Part shown: one piece after another, positions 18,611 to 27,907 of the stretch | Position numbering within the stretch: position 1 is the first letter of the stretch | Layout: every line of letters starts with the position of its first letter | NCBI GenBank assembly: GCA_019308985.1 | Contig: JAFDHB010000014.1 | Location: 1-37,750 of the forward strand | DNA: 37,750 bases | Origin: Deltaproteobacteria bacterium | Lineage (GTDB): Bacteria > Desulfobacterota > DSM-4660 > Desulfatiglandales > HGW-15 | Reading direction: 5' to 3' | Program-made: the position numbers and the translations under genes | Notes under the pieces: generated by a model | The model's input: the letters and a program-made list of their open reading frames with translations, nothing else | The model's database searches: none | What the model was told of the DNA's origin: nothing

Positions 18611-19042
18611 ATGTTTGAAGAGACAAGACCCAAGCCTCCCCTATCCGGACTCATTTACGGCGAAACCATATATTGGGGAACCATCGCTGGATCGGCAATA
18701 GCCATCATCGGGTCCATCATTGCCTTTTTGAGTAGGTCAAATGTTATGGAGCCTGGGTATGTGTTCACGGCCATCTGGGAAGGAAAGTCGATCGCTGAGA
18801 TTTGGAAAGGCGGCCTGGGTTCCTTGCCCAAGGGTCACTGGTATCTTTCTTCTCTGTCCGCCGGAGATGCCTTGACCATGTTTGGGTTGGCTTTGGGCGT
18901 ATTTAGCGTTATTCCCGGGATGTTTGGCTCAGGCCTATTCCTCCTCCTCGGGGAGAAAAAATATCTTTTTGGCATTCTGGGGATTGTCGGGGGGGCCATC
19001 ACACTTTTTTCCTTTCTGGGCCTATTCAGTGTCCCCGCATAG
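18611..19042 (+). CDS. Small membrane protein, DUF1634-like partner of TSUP permease
   Basis: 143 residues with three to four hydrophobic segments (about 20–42, 90–113, 118–140). The last part (GLALGVFSVIPGMFGSGLFL, then GILGIVGGAITLFSFLGLF) resembles DUF1634 proteins, which often sit next to TauE/SafE genes. That assignment is tentative. The Shine-Dalgarno AGGAGGTGAT (18595–18604) is a full match to the 16S rRNA tail and overlaps the stop of the permease gene, so strong coupled translation is expected. Function is unknown; a subunit or regulator of the permease is a reasonable inference. Confidence 0.75.
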   Translation: MFEETRPKPPLSGLIYGETIYWGTIAGSAIAIIGSIIAFLSRSNVMEPGYVFTAIWEGKSIAEIWKGGLGSLPKGHWYLSSLSAGDALTMFGLALGVFSVIPGMFGSGLFLLLGEKKYLFGILGIVGGAITLFSFLGLFSVPA

Positions 19043-19178
19043 CGACTCATTCAAACGGTCTTGGTCGTGGTGTTGGATAGGCTGGTGTTCTGCCCTACTT
19101 TTTCCCTTGACTGACAAGCCATTTCTTCCTATGCTTACTTTATCTATGAGTGAGTTTTCACAGTTAGAAAGGATAAAC

Positions 19179-19317
19179 TCGTAAAAAGTCAAAATTGGGA
19201 TGGCAAAGTAAAAAGCTTCAAATTCAAGGCGCGCGAATCTCGTGTGATGAGGCGTACTTAGGGTACGCCGCAATCACAACTAGATGAAGCGCAACGCAGA
19301 AGTTGGACTTTTTACGA
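19179..19317. repeat. Palindromic dispersed repeat, family 2, copy B
   Basis: 139 bases bounded by a perfect 12-base inverted repeat, TCGTAAAAAGTC / GACTTTTTACGA, with the core GAGGCGTACttaggGTACGCC. It lies between the small membrane protein and the cytidylate-kinase-like gene. Copy E (37513–37645) is nearly identical over its left part. Element F (25278–25390) shares the TAAAAAGTC ends. Confidence 0.88.
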
Positions 19318-19379
19318 AGCCATCAGAAAGGACGGGATAAAGATTTCATGGTGGCATTATTGTTAGAGGACATTGTGCA

Positions 19380-20180
19380 ATGTCAGTAATTACCATTTCC
19401 CGAGGATGTTACAGCCGCGGGAAAGAAGTGGCAGAAAAGGTGGGCCAGGAGCTAGGGTACGAATGTGTTTCCAGGGAGATTCTCCTTGAAGCTTCCAAGG
19501 ATTTCAATATCCCGGAGGTTAAACTTGCCAGAGCACTTCACGATGCGCCATCCATCCTCGACAGATTTAGTCATGGAAAAGAAAAATATATCGCCTATAT
19601 TCGGGCCGCCTTGCTGGCGCATGTGAAGAAAGACAATGTCGTTTACCATGGCTTGGCCGGTCATTTTTTCCTTCAGGATATTCCCCATGTCCTCAAGGTC
19701 CGCATCATTGCCGACCTTGATGCCCGCATAAGCGAGGAAATGAAACGGGAGGGGATTTCTGCCGATGAAGCTCGCCGGATCCTTATGAAAGACGACCATG
19801 AGCGTCGTCAATGGAGCTTGCGCCTTTACGGTCATGACACCTGGGACGCCTCCCTTTATGATTTGGTCGTTCACATTAAGACAATGACTGTGGAGGATGT
19901 AGTCAGTCTCATATTGCATGCTGCCAGAGCTCCCTCCTTTCAAAGCACGCCCGAATCTCAAAAAATGATTGATGATCTGGCATTGGCTGCTGAAGTAAAA
20001 GCGGCTCTAGTGGATGAATTCCCCCAGGCAGACACTTCTGCAAGAGAAGGCGTGGTGTTCGTAAAAATTGTAGCTCCCCTAATACAGGAAGAGCAAATCA
20101 ATGAGAGAGTTAGGCGTATCGCAGGAAAAATTGAAGGGGTCAAAGAAGTCAGAGTACACGTTATTCCCGTTACCCCATAA
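19380..20180 (+). CDS. Cytidylate kinase-like protein with C-terminal BON-like domain
   Basis: 266 residues. The first ~190 resemble the cytidylate-kinase-like P-loop family: a start ITISRGCYSRGKEVAEKVGQ, an N-terminal loop in which Walker A is loose (GCYSRGK-E rather than GxxxxGK[ST]), and a lid region DDHERRQWSLRLYG. The last ~70 (LALAAEVKAALVDEF to VKEVRVHVIPV) look like a BON domain, a small alpha/beta fold often linked to membranes or ligand sensing. True CMP phosphorylation is therefore uncertain and a signalling role is possible. It follows the receiver–TSUP genes but is separated by repeat B. A weak GAGGA lies about ten bases before the ATG. A 13-codon ORF with its own AAGGA overlaps the start and might couple translation. 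Confidence 0.8.
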   Translation: MSVITISRGCYSRGKEVAEKVGQELGYECVSREILLEASKDFNIPEVKLARALHDAPSILDRFSHGKEKYIAYIRAALLAHVKKDNVVYHGLAGHFFLQDIPHVLKVRIIADLDARISEEMKREGISADEARRILMKDDHERRQWSLRLYGHDTWDASLYDLVVHIKTMTVEDVVSLILHAARAPSFQSTPESQKMIDDLALAAEVKAALVDEFPQADTSAREGVVFVKIVAPLIQEEQINERVRRIAGKIEGVKEVRVHVIPVTP

Positions 20181-20890
20181 ATGTTAAAGCTTGCGCCAAT
20201 ACCGGATTAGCCATTACGGAAGAGGATAGAGTACTGGCGAATCATGGACCGGGGATAGATCTCCTGGGCAAGGGCCACTCACGTCTTTGAACCGGAGAAA
20301 GCAGCTCTGCCAGAAACTCTGCCCATCTCTTTGCCTAGTATCATTCAACCACGACCGTCGCAAAGGCCTTTTCGTAGGATCAATCCTTTTCCCCTGCAAC
20401 CTCAAGCCTGCACCAGGCATAGAGGGCGTCATAAACATCGGAGTGAGCTTCGAGATCATCAGCGCTCTAAGAAAGAAATGGACGAAACAGGGTTTTTATC
20501 CCCTGTTTCGTCATTGGTTAATCTACTATTGGGCGCGGGCTGCGGTCATGTCTTGTCAGACTTTGGGCAACAGCCTGTTGAATCATAGCATTTACGACAA
20601 CATTTCTAAAGATATTGTGATTTACACCTTAATCACCGATACATCTTGTCGAAGATTGCGAGGCGCCTTGGAAGTTTTTGTGACTCCTATCAGTCGAATA
20701 ATCAAATAGTTATGGAAATAGGCAAGACTTGAACCCTGAACATGTGGTCGGACCAGGCACCCACCACAGGCATCAGCCACTAGGCCTGCTCTTCTCTGCA
20801 AGACACGGGCTCTTGCTCCAGGGAACGAGAGCAGTGCGCACGGCGGTGGGATGACACATGGGGAGCCTGTACCCCTGCCCCTCTGGCGGC
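20181..20890. other. Long intergenic region, no gene supported
   Basis: About 700 bases. Overlapping frames of 81–140 codons on both strands have no Shine-Dalgarno site and no familiar sequence, so I do not call them. The region holds one strong hairpin (20481–20512) and, at its right edge, the promoter of the GGDEF gene. An unrecognised structured RNA ending at the hairpin is possible. Confidence 0.45.
20481..20512. other. Perfect 12-bp hairpin
   Basis: GACGAAACAGGG (20481–20492) and CCCTGTTTCGTC (20501–20512) pair perfectly around the loop TTTTTATC. There is no U-tract on the plus strand. The minus-strand continuation is modestly T-rich. It could be a weak terminator, the end of an RNA, or a protein site. 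Confidence 0.6.
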
Positions 20891-20919
20891 TTGACATCTC
20901 TTGCCGCTTTTAGTAAAAT
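20891..20919 (+). promoter_or_regulatory. Near-consensus sigma-70 promoter for the GGDEF/AAA/HEAT gene
   Basis: TTGACA (20891–20896), a 17-base spacer and TAAAAT (20914–20919). The predicted start near 20926 leaves a leader of about 30 bases. This is the cleanest promoter in the window and supports the start codon at 20956. Confidence 0.8.
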
Positions 20920-20955
20920 TTATTCAATAAAATTAGAATCTTATAAAAACCCCTT

Positions 20956-23900
20956 ATGCAACAAGCGCAACTATTTTTCAATTTTCTCCAACACTCAGGA
21001 AAAGATCCCTCCCGCCTCATCTTCGAGGACGAACTGACCGGCATCTACAACCGGCGTTTCCTGTACCAGTACCTCCAGTCAAAAGTCCCATGGGATTCCC
21101 TCCAACAGCGCCCCTTTTCCCTCATCATGATGGATGTGGACAATTTCAAGCAGATCAACGACATGTACGGTCACCAGGTGGGAGACCGGGCGCTGATCTG
21201 GGTGGCGGAACTCCTCGGGGAAGTGGCAGGACAGGACGGCCTCCCTGTCCGTTATGCCGGCGACGAGTTCATGCTCATGCTCCACCGGGGCAAAGAGGAC
21301 TCCATGCGGATGGGGAACACGCTTCACAGGCGTGTCCATGAAAAGCCCTTCCGCCCCTATCACCAGGACAGGCCCATCCGAATCACCCTCAGCATCGGTG
21401 TCGCCTCAGCACCCGAGGATGCCAAGACCGGCAAGGGACTGATCCAAAAGGCTGACACGGCACTCTATTCAGCCAAGAAGAGGGGCCGTAACTGCTGCGT
21501 GAATGCGAGCGAGGTCACACTGGACGAGGTCTTTGACAAGGCGGCCATCTACCAGCTCAGAGACATGAAACTGGTGGGCAGGAGCAGCCAACTGTCCCGC
21601 GTAAATGCGGCCCTGAAGAGCTTTATCAGGGGCAAGAGCCAGTTTCTCTTGGTGGAAGGCTCCTCGGGGCTTGGAAAAACAGAGTTTCTGGAGGCGATCC
21701 GGCAGAGCCTGGCCCACAAAAAGGTCTTCAACGTCAAGGTGAGCGGGAGTCCTCAAGAGATGTTTCGGCCCTATTACTTGACGACCAAGATCCTCATAGA
21801 GATCCTGAATAGCCGAAGAGACAAAGGCGCAAGGGTCTTGGAAAGTCTTGGGGACAAGGAGCTTCACTACCTCGGGCAGGTTCTCCCTCAGATCGGGGGC
21901 GAGGATAAGGCCCCGGGTGAAGAAGATGAGGCCAAGTTCCGGGAGGGCATATTTACCACCCTGCTCCATTTCTTCCCCAAGGTCTTGGAACGTCGGCCCA
22001 TGATCCTCTTGATAGACGATTTCCACTTCGGTGATGAGGCGACGATGCTCCTGTTGCGAAGCCTGTTCAAGACGGGAAGCATACCCCTGTTTTTGTGCTG
22101 CACTTTCACCCCCGATGAGGCCGCAGGCGCCGAGCGGCAAAGGCCCATCGAGCTTTTCACTGCTGCGTACGGGGAAGAACTCGGGCTGGAGAAGATCACC
22201 CTTACTCCCCTTACCGCCGAACAGATCGCCGCGCACATTGAGAAGATATTCCCGAACGTGGTCAGACCTGGGGATTTCGAAAAGCACCTTGCAGAGATCA
22301 CCCAGGGCAACCCCCTCTTTATCGGAGAAATCCTGCGAAAGCTCGTTACGGACCAGCAGATCTCCCTTGTGGGGCAAAAATGGGTAATAAGGCCCGTAAA
22401 AGGGGACTACCTGCCCAAATCCCTGGAAGAGATGGTGGCACAGAAGATTGCCGCCATGGATGAGGAAAACCGGCAACTCTTGGAACAGATCTCTGCCCTC
22501 GGAGAAGAAGTATCTCTGAGCATGCTGATCGGCAGCTCCGGTACCATGGAGGCGAGGGTCCTGGATTTCATTGACCAGGCCGCCACCCAGGGCCTCCTCC
22601 AGTCTGACTTTCAGCTCAATGACGAAGTAATACGCTTCCTTGGCAAGCGTGTCCTTGAGATTGCATACGGCGCCATTGATCGCAAGCGGAGGCAGCAGCT
22701 CCACGAGCGCATAGGTAAATACCAGGAAGAGCTTTACCGGCGCCGCCTTCTCACTTCGGCAGCCACGGTGGCTTACCACTTCAAGCGTTCCCCCAATAAA
22801 GAAAAGGCAAAAAGCTACGAGCAACTCTTGGCTGCCTCCAATCAGAAGACATTCAATGCCCGTGAGGCGGTCCTTTACAGCGCAGAAGTGACTGCGGAGG
22901 AGCCCGGGGAAGATATCCCACTCGACGCTGACGGTATCGCCCGCTTGCCCGATTTGATCCGGGAATTCATGATCGCCGTCAGAAACATCAGGCTCTATCC
23001 GCCCGGGAGCAAATCAATTATCGGTGTGACCCAAAAGCTGAAGAACACCATCGACGGAATCCTCCGCAACAACGACTGCCTCAACATAATGCACATGGAA
23101 CAGTCCTTGGTGGTGAACGGGCAAAAGATAGTCAGCAAAGACTTCAAAGTGGTGGCCAGTGATTTCCTTCGGTTGCTCGACCAGTTGCAACTCCGGGGGA
23201 TCGCTTTTCTCAAAGGCTTAGAGGAACGCGAGGTGGAGCTTATGCTGGAGGGTTTGGGGCGCACCGAACAAGAGACTCTTGATGAACGTCACTGGGAGCG
23301 CTTCATGATTGAAAACAGACTCGAGCACATTGACCTGAAGCAGATACGGTACAAGAGACATGGAAATGGAGAGTCCCGTGCCGTGCAATCAAAGGCGGCC
23401 CCGGAGGCAGCCCAGGACGAAAGCTCGTTGTTGCTGGAGATCCTTCGCGCCCTGCTCAGCGCAGGCAGGACCATCAAGCTCTACCCCCTGGAGAGCAGGG
23501 CCATAGGGACCATGGTTGAAAAACTGACAAAGGCTCTTAAGCTCTATATCAAAGGACGCGGGCTCCTCACCCTCTCTCGCGCAGAAGATGCACTGCTGGT
23601 CAATGGAGAAAAGGTGGTACACTCCCAGCTCAAGCCCTTCGCAGAAAAATTCCACCAATACCTGGGGAGTATAGGGCTGAGCAGCATCACTTTTCTGAGG
23701 GAATTTCGGGAGGGTGAGCTGAAAAGCTTTTTCGGCGCCCTCGCGCGACTTCCCGAGGGAGTGGATACCAAGTTCTGGAAAGGTTTTGCCCGGCAAACAG
23801 GCCTCTCAGGGATCTTGTTCGATCGACACCTTTACGAGGTGCGCGTGGCGGAGATGAAGGGGCCGGGCGCCACCCGCGAGACCCTCAGGCAAGCCGCAGC

Positions 23901-25164
23901 ATATGCAGAGCAGGTGCAGGCCGAAGAGGTGGCGGAGGGGGAGGAGGAATCTTTTTCGGCCCTCCTAGAGGATGTCCAGGAAATGATAAAGGAAATGCTC
24001 CTCAACAAGGAGGAGCACCCGGCCAAAGAGATTCTCCGGCGCATCTTCGCGGCCCTCCCCCACCAGGAGACGCGCGAGCGAAGAAGGGTTACCGAGATCT
24101 GCAAGGAGATACTGGAAGGGCTCAGCCCCGCCCTTCAGCAAGACTTCGCCAAAATCCTGGCGGAACCCCTTCTGGGGGCCTTCTCCAAGGAGGAGGACCC
24201 GGACCTAACACTGGAGATGGCCGCACTTTTGAACCAAATGGTAACCCTCTTGATCCAGTTCGTGGAATACCCAACTGCGGCCAGGATCCTTTCTCATTTG
24301 CGGAGACGGCAGAAAAAGCTGGAGGATTCAAGGCACTCCCAGGCCCAGCTACTCGCAAAGACCATGGGGAAAAAACTGGACTCCTACACACGGAGGCTCC
24401 TGTTGGAAGACCTCAGGTCTTCAGATCCTTCGCGATTACGCAATGCTGCGCAGTTGCTTGCCAGCATCGGGCAAGGGGCCGTTCCTTTCCTTATCGATAT
24501 CATCAAGCAGGAAGACGATTACAGGGCACGGAAGGTGGCAGCCATGCTCCTGCAGAGGCAGGGATCATCTGCCACGGAACGGCTTAAGAAGATGCTGGTG
24601 CTGGAGGTGAATCCCGAGGAACGGGCGCGCATCTTGGATGTGATTGACGGCTTCACCTCCGACCTGAGGAAGGAACTCCTCCACGCCCTGGGAGATGAGG
24701 ATCCCCAGGTCCGGGAGGCAGGCCTGCGTCTCGCTGAACGATTGAATAACCCGGAGACCGCCGAACTGCTCCTGGAGCTGGCAAAGACTCAGCAGGGCAG
24801 CCTGGCGGTCTCCGCCATCAAGTGCCTTGGTAAACTTCACCCCCCCCACATCGACGAGACGTTGATCCAATTGCTCGAATCCACAAAGGATGAGCATATC
24901 TCCATCGTCTGCTGCCGCGCGCTGGGGCAGCTCGCGAGCCCTGCAGCCATCGAGCCCCTGCGCAAGCTCCTCGTGCCCCGCGGCTTTTTCCCCTTCCGAA
25001 AGAGTCGCAGCCCGGATCTGCGGGCTGCAGCAGCATTGGCATTGGGTCAGATCTCCCACCCTCAGGCGGCACAAGTGCTGGCCGGGTTCGTGAACGACCC
25101 CGACGCCAGGATACGAGAGGTCGCCAGATCCAAAACCCTCCCCGAGCAGCCCTCCCGGCAATAA
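20956..25164 (+). CDS. Multidomain signalling protein: GGDEF – AAA ATPase – duplicated module – HEAT repeats
   Basis: 1402 residues without obvious membrane segments. Order: (1) GGDEF domain, about 20–180, with DELTGIYNRRFL and signature RYAGDEF (99–105); Ala replaces the first Gly, which some active diguanylate cyclases tolerate, and no RxxD inhibitory site is seen. (2) AAA/STAND-like ATPase, about 205–620, with Walker A GSSGLGKT (235–242), Walker B ILLIDD (350–355) and a helical/winged tail. (3) Two copies of an unnamed module starting near 663 and 823, each with RLYP or KLYP, then LxVNGxKxV and a FLxxxxExE segment. (4) HEAT-like repeats, about 1150–1395. It may couple c-di-GMP synthesis to ATP-dependent, scaffold-like sensing; the role is inferred. 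There is no Shine-Dalgarno before the ATG, but the promoter 30 bases upstream supports this start. It appears monocistronic. Confidence 0.9.
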   Translation: MQQAQLFFNFLQHSGKDPSRLIFEDELTGIYNRRFLYQYLQSKVPWDSLQQRPFSLIMMDVDNFKQINDMYGHQVGDRALIWVAELLGEVAGQDGLPVRYAGDEFMLMLHRGKEDSMRMGNTLHRRVHEKPFRPYHQDRPIRITLSIGVASAPEDAKTGKGLIQKADTALYSAKKRGRNCCVNASEVTLDEVFDKAAIYQLRDMKLVGRSSQLSRVNAALKSFIRGKSQFLLVEGSSGLGKTEFLEAIRQSLAHKKVFNVKVSGSPQEMFRPYYLTTKILIEILNSRRDKGARVLESLGDKELHYLGQVLPQIGGEDKAPGEEDEAKFREGIFTTLLHFFPKVLERRPMILLIDDFHFGDEATMLLLRSLFKTGSIPLFLCCTFTPDEAAGAERQRPIELFTAAYGEELGLEKITLTPLTAEQIAAHIEKIFPNVVRPGDFEKHLAEITQGNPLFIGEILRKLVTDQQISLVGQKWVIRPVKGDYLPKSLEEMVAQKIAAMDEENRQLLEQISALGEEVSLSMLIGSSGTMEARVLDFIDQAATQGLLQSDFQLNDEVIRFLGKRVLEIAYGAIDRKRRQQLHERIGKYQEELYRRRLLTSAATVAYHFKRSPNKEKAKSYEQLLAASNQKTFNAREAVLYSAEVTAEEPGEDIPLDADGIARLPDLIREFMIAVRNIRLYPPGSKSIIGVTQKLKNTIDGILRNNDCLNIMHMEQSLVVNGQKIVSKDFKVVASDFLRLLDQLQLRGIAFLKGLEEREVELMLEGLGRTEQETLDERHWERFMIENRLEHIDLKQIRYKRHGNGESRAVQSKAAPEAAQDESSLLLEILRALLSAGRTIKLYPLESRAIGTMVEKLTKALKLYIKGRGLLTLSRAEDALLVNGEKVVHSQLKPFAEKFHQYLGSIGLSSITFLREFREGELKSFFGALARLPEGVDTKFWKGFARQTGLSGILFDRHLYEVRVAEMKGPGATRETLRQAAAYAEQVQAEEVAEGEEESFSALLEDVQEMIKEMLLNKEEHPAKEILRRIFAALPHQETRERRRVTEICKEILEGLSPALQQDFAKILAEPLLGAFSKEEDPDLTLEMAALLNQMVTLLIQFVEYPTAARILSHLRRRQKKLEDSRHSQAQLLAKTMGKKLDSYTRRLLLEDLRSSDPSRLRNAAQLLASIGQGAVPFLIDIIKQEDDYRARKVAAMLLQRQGSSATERLKKMLVLEVNPEERARILDVIDGFTSDLRKELLHALGDEDPQVREAGLRLAERLNNPETAELLLELAKTQQGSLAVSAIKCLGKLHPPHIDETLIQLLESTKDEHISIVCCRALGQLASPAAIEPLRKLLVPRGFFPFRKSRSPDLRAAAALALGQISHPQAAQVLAGFVNDPDARIREVARSKTLPEQPSRQ

Positions 25165-25187
25165 TACACATCCTAGCCCATCGCAGA

Positions 25188-25202
25188 CCCCGCTTTGCGG
25201 GG
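25188..25202. other. Short GC hairpin after the GGDEF gene
   Basis: CCCCGC-TTT-GCGGGG, 24 bases past the stop. It lacks a U-tract, so it is only a weak terminator candidate. Confidence 0.4.
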
Positions 25203-25277
25203 GAGGACCAGTCCTTGGTTGTCCCCGGAAGAGATTTGCTTTGCCAGAAGTTCGTTTAGATAATATTGATGGCTGCA

Positions 25278-25390
25278 TAAAAAGTCTGAAAGCGCTTATT
25301 TCTGTCATTTCTGGAAAAGCAGGAATTCAGTGATTTCAGAGCCTTCTGGATGCCGGATCAAGTCCGGCATGACGGTTTTGGGACTTTTTA
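25278..25390. repeat. Palindromic dispersed repeat F (TAAAAAGTC ends)
   Basis: 113 bases bounded by TAAAAAGTC / GACTTTTTA, the same terminal motif as elements B and E. Inside is the hairpin ATGCCGGA-TCAAG-TCCGGCAT (25350–25370), a module often seen alone in proteobacterial intergenic DNA. The core differs from B and E, so this is a related or composite element. Confidence 0.7.
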
Positions 25391-25530
25391 GGAGTTCGCC
25401 AATGATCGAAATTACAAAATCCGTAACGTTATAGCTGTTTGAAAAGCCCACTCGGGCTAAAGGCTTACGGCGTTCCATAGCCTCCGCACAAACTGTTCTC
25501 CCGCAATGCCAATAATTCTGAACCCATGAG

Positions 25531-25560
25531 GGGTAGGGGAGCGTTAACGCTCCCCTACCC
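25531..25560. repeat. Perfect 30-base palindrome
   Basis: GGGTAGGGGAGCGTT followed exactly by its reverse complement. A TTTTTT run follows at 25565–25570, so on the plus strand it could terminate transcription. Equally it could be a cruciform-forming repeat unit. Confidence 0.85.
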
Positions 25561-25695
25561 GAGATTTTTTCCACGGCCGTTTCAAAAGGCTAAAGTGTTA
25601 CCAAAATCCAAACAATGTCTAGTCTTGGAGGGTTTTGGTCATTGGTCATTGGAATTTGAAATTTATCTGTTGTCTGGTGCTTGGAAATTGTGATT

Positions 25696-26343
25696 TTAGA
25701 CACGAAACTCCGGGGATCCTTTGATCAAATGCTTTTCAAAGGCTTCTATGCTCTCAATAAAAAACGTCTTGATTTGCTCCCAGTCCCAATCTTTCCCTGA
25801 AACCAACATATGGGGAAGTGGGTCTTGCTCGGCATCTTCAAAAAAAACAAGGCTTCTCAGCACATGATATAAATTCATATCAGAGTCGTTAAAGCGTCTC
25901 CCAAAAAAATTGCATAACTCCTCTATGGAATACCTCATCTTCAAAATAGCATATAGATCGATGAAATCCTTCTTGGCCCCTCGCTGGGAGATGGTCTTGA
26001 TCTTCTCTGCCCCAATGTCCCTTATGTCAGCAACTTTCATGTCACGCCAATCAATAGCGGGATATGCAAGGGGAGGCTCGTAGTATAGCAAGGAGACCCG
26101 GATTCCCCATAGCTCAAAATGTATGGTTCCTTCATCAGTGAATAGGACCCTGGCATGAGGGGTCGAGCTTAGAAGCAGGTCAGGCGTGAACCTCTTGTCA
26201 GTGAAGAAGTCAAGGTCCTCGGACTTCCTATGTCCAAGTTGCAAGGCCAAACCGGTACCGCCGGCCAGATAGAAACGCGTCAGCTTAGGCCCGAGAATCT
26301 CGATAACCTCTAACGCTTCTTTTGATAATACCTGCTCAAACAT
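25696..26343 (-). CDS. AbiEii/AbiGii-type nucleotidyltransferase toxin
   Basis: 215 residues of the AbiEii/AbiGii nucleotidyltransferase family. AbiE-type toxins add nucleotides to RNA (tRNA in studied members) and form type IV-like toxin–antitoxin and phage-abortive systems. The catalytic block GGTGLALQLGHRKSEDLDFF (about residues 28–47) has the GGT…H-R-x-S-x-D-L-D-F pattern, with the metal-binding aspartates in DLDF. Downstream are conserved elements around DMKVADIRDIGAEKIKTISQ and RGAKKDFIDLYAI. The start at 26343 lies inside the preceding gene, a 34-base overlap typical of coupled antitoxin–toxin pairs. Flanked by repeat-rich intergenic DNA. Confidence 0.88.
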   Translation of the reverse strand: MFEQVLSKEALEVIEILGPKLTRFYLAGGTGLALQLGHRKSEDLDFFTDKRFTPDLLLSSTPHARVLFTDEGTIHFELWGIRVSLLYYEPPLAYPAIDWRDMKVADIRDIGAEKIKTISQRGAKKDFIDLYAILKMRYSIEELCNFFGRRFNDSDMNLYHVLRSLVFFEDAEQDPLPHMLVSGKDWDWEQIKTFFIESIEAFEKHLIKGSPEFRV

Positions 26344-26597
26344 GCCACCTCTGTTAACGGGACATTCAATTTGATAGCCCAGTACTTCCCGGTTTTTGGC
26401 ATAAGTCCTCTCCTGGTCCTCACCACTCTTTCTATTTCTTCCTTGGAATAGATTGCCAGGAGTTTTCTTACGTCTCTGTCGTCTCCATAATCCAGGATAC
26501 GTGCGATTATGTATCCCGCATGCTTTGATGGATCTATCTCAACAGCGTCCCAAAAAAGGGATGGCCGAAATAGGGATTTTACGTCCTGTTGGCTCAT
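26310..26597 (-). CDS. Putative antitoxin of the AbiEii-type toxin (DUF6922-like)
   Basis: A 95-residue protein encoded first in the pair and overlapping the toxin gene by 34 bases. The sequence (LFWDAVEIDPSKHAGYIIARILDYGDDRDVRKLL and following) is of the short DUF6922-like type found upstream of AbiEii genes. It lacks the large winged-helix form of classical AbiEi antitoxins. Its role as antitoxin is inferred from position. No strong Shine-Dalgarno precedes the ATG. Confidence 0.75.
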   Translation of the reverse strand: MSQQDVKSLFRPSLFWDAVEIDPSKHAGYIIARILDYGDDRDVRKLLAIYSKEEIERVVRTRRGLMPKTGKYWAIKLNVPLTEVACLSRYYQKKR

Positions 26598-27257
<660 letters not shown>

Positions 27258-27665
27258 CTATTTTAGGCCAACTCTAATGAATTCGTGTGGAGTCACTATT
27301 GGAATATTGCGGAAGGGATTTAGAATCAGAAGATCTTGATCACCTGAAACAATGAAATCAGCCCTGCCAGAAACGGCGAGCTCCAAGAATTTGTTGTCCT
27401 CTGGGTCTCGGCATTTTGTAATTTTTTCCCCAGGCTCAACTGGCGTTCCGTATATAACAAAGCTGGCTAGAAATTCCTTTCTTTCTTCATGGGTAAGGAA
27501 TGGATCAAATTTCTTGCGCCACAAAACTTCCTTCAGCTCGGTAAGCGTAGAAGCAGAAAAAAGGATCTCTCCCCTCTCAAGGCCTATCAGGAAGGCTTTG
27601 AATGGCTTTGATCCCTCAAATAGCAACGCACTGATGATAATATTCGTGTCAAAAACAAGGCGCAC
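27258..27665 (-). CDS. PIN-domain toxin (VapC-like RNase)
   Basis: 135 residues of the PIN-family putative toxin group. PIN toxins cut RNA with acidic residues that hold Mg2+. Visible ones are Asp6 in VFDTNI, the Glu in TLTELKEV, and the Asp pair in CRDPEDNKFLELA and VSGDQDLL. The start is a GTG at 27665 with AAAGG about 8 bases upstream. It follows a small gene after 11 bases, the usual antitoxin-first order. Target unknown. Confidence 0.9.
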   Translation of the reverse strand: MRLVFDTNIIISALLFEGSKPFKAFLIGLERGEILFSASTLTELKEVLWRKKFDPFLTHEERKEFLASFVIYGTPVEPGEKITKCRDPEDNKFLELAVSGRADFIVSGDQDLLILNPFRNIPIVTPHEFIRVGLK

Positions 27666-27676
27666 CGGAGATGCCT

Positions 27677-27907
27677 TTACAGTATGTGTTTGATTCTTTC
27701 CCCTAGAATATCCTCAAGTATATCAGGAGTCATACCCCGGGACTTCGCATTGCGGCTGATTCTAGCCATAATCTCGCGCAGGGATTGATATTCCTCTTGC
27801 GGCTGAATTATGACCCGGTAAATCCTATCAGGTGCCACTTGCATTTTCTTTGTCCAGGCTTCAGGAAGATCACTCCCTTTTACATCCTCGATAATTGTAA
27901 AAGGCAT
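27677..27907 (-). CDS. Antitoxin partner of the PIN toxin
   Basis: A 76-residue protein just upstream of the PIN toxin. There is no clear ribbon-helix-helix or AbrB motif. The N-terminal part is compact (FTIIEDVKGSDLPEAWTKKM) and the C-terminal half helical and basic (LREIMARISRNAKSRGMTPD), suited to toxin binding. The frame is open from an ATG at 27925, which has no Shine-Dalgarno; the ATG at 27907 has GGAGAG at good distance and is preferred. The antitoxin role is by position. Confidence 0.75.
   Translation of the reverse strand: MPFTIIEDVKGSDLPEAWTKKMQVAPDRIYRVIIQPQEEYQSLREIMARISRNAKSRGMTPDILEDILGERIKHIL

Noticed and set aside
20287..20709. 140-codon plus frame in the 20.2–20.9 kb gap
   Set aside because: No ribosome-binding site, unlike known proteins, and crosses the 12-bp hairpin.
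21469..22824. 451-codon minus-strand frame opposite the GGDEF gene
   Set aside because: A shadow of the GC-rich coding strand; no ribosome-binding site or family resemblance.
25305..25574. 89-codon minus frame after the GGDEF gene
   Set aside because: Composed largely of repeat F and the 30-base palindrome.
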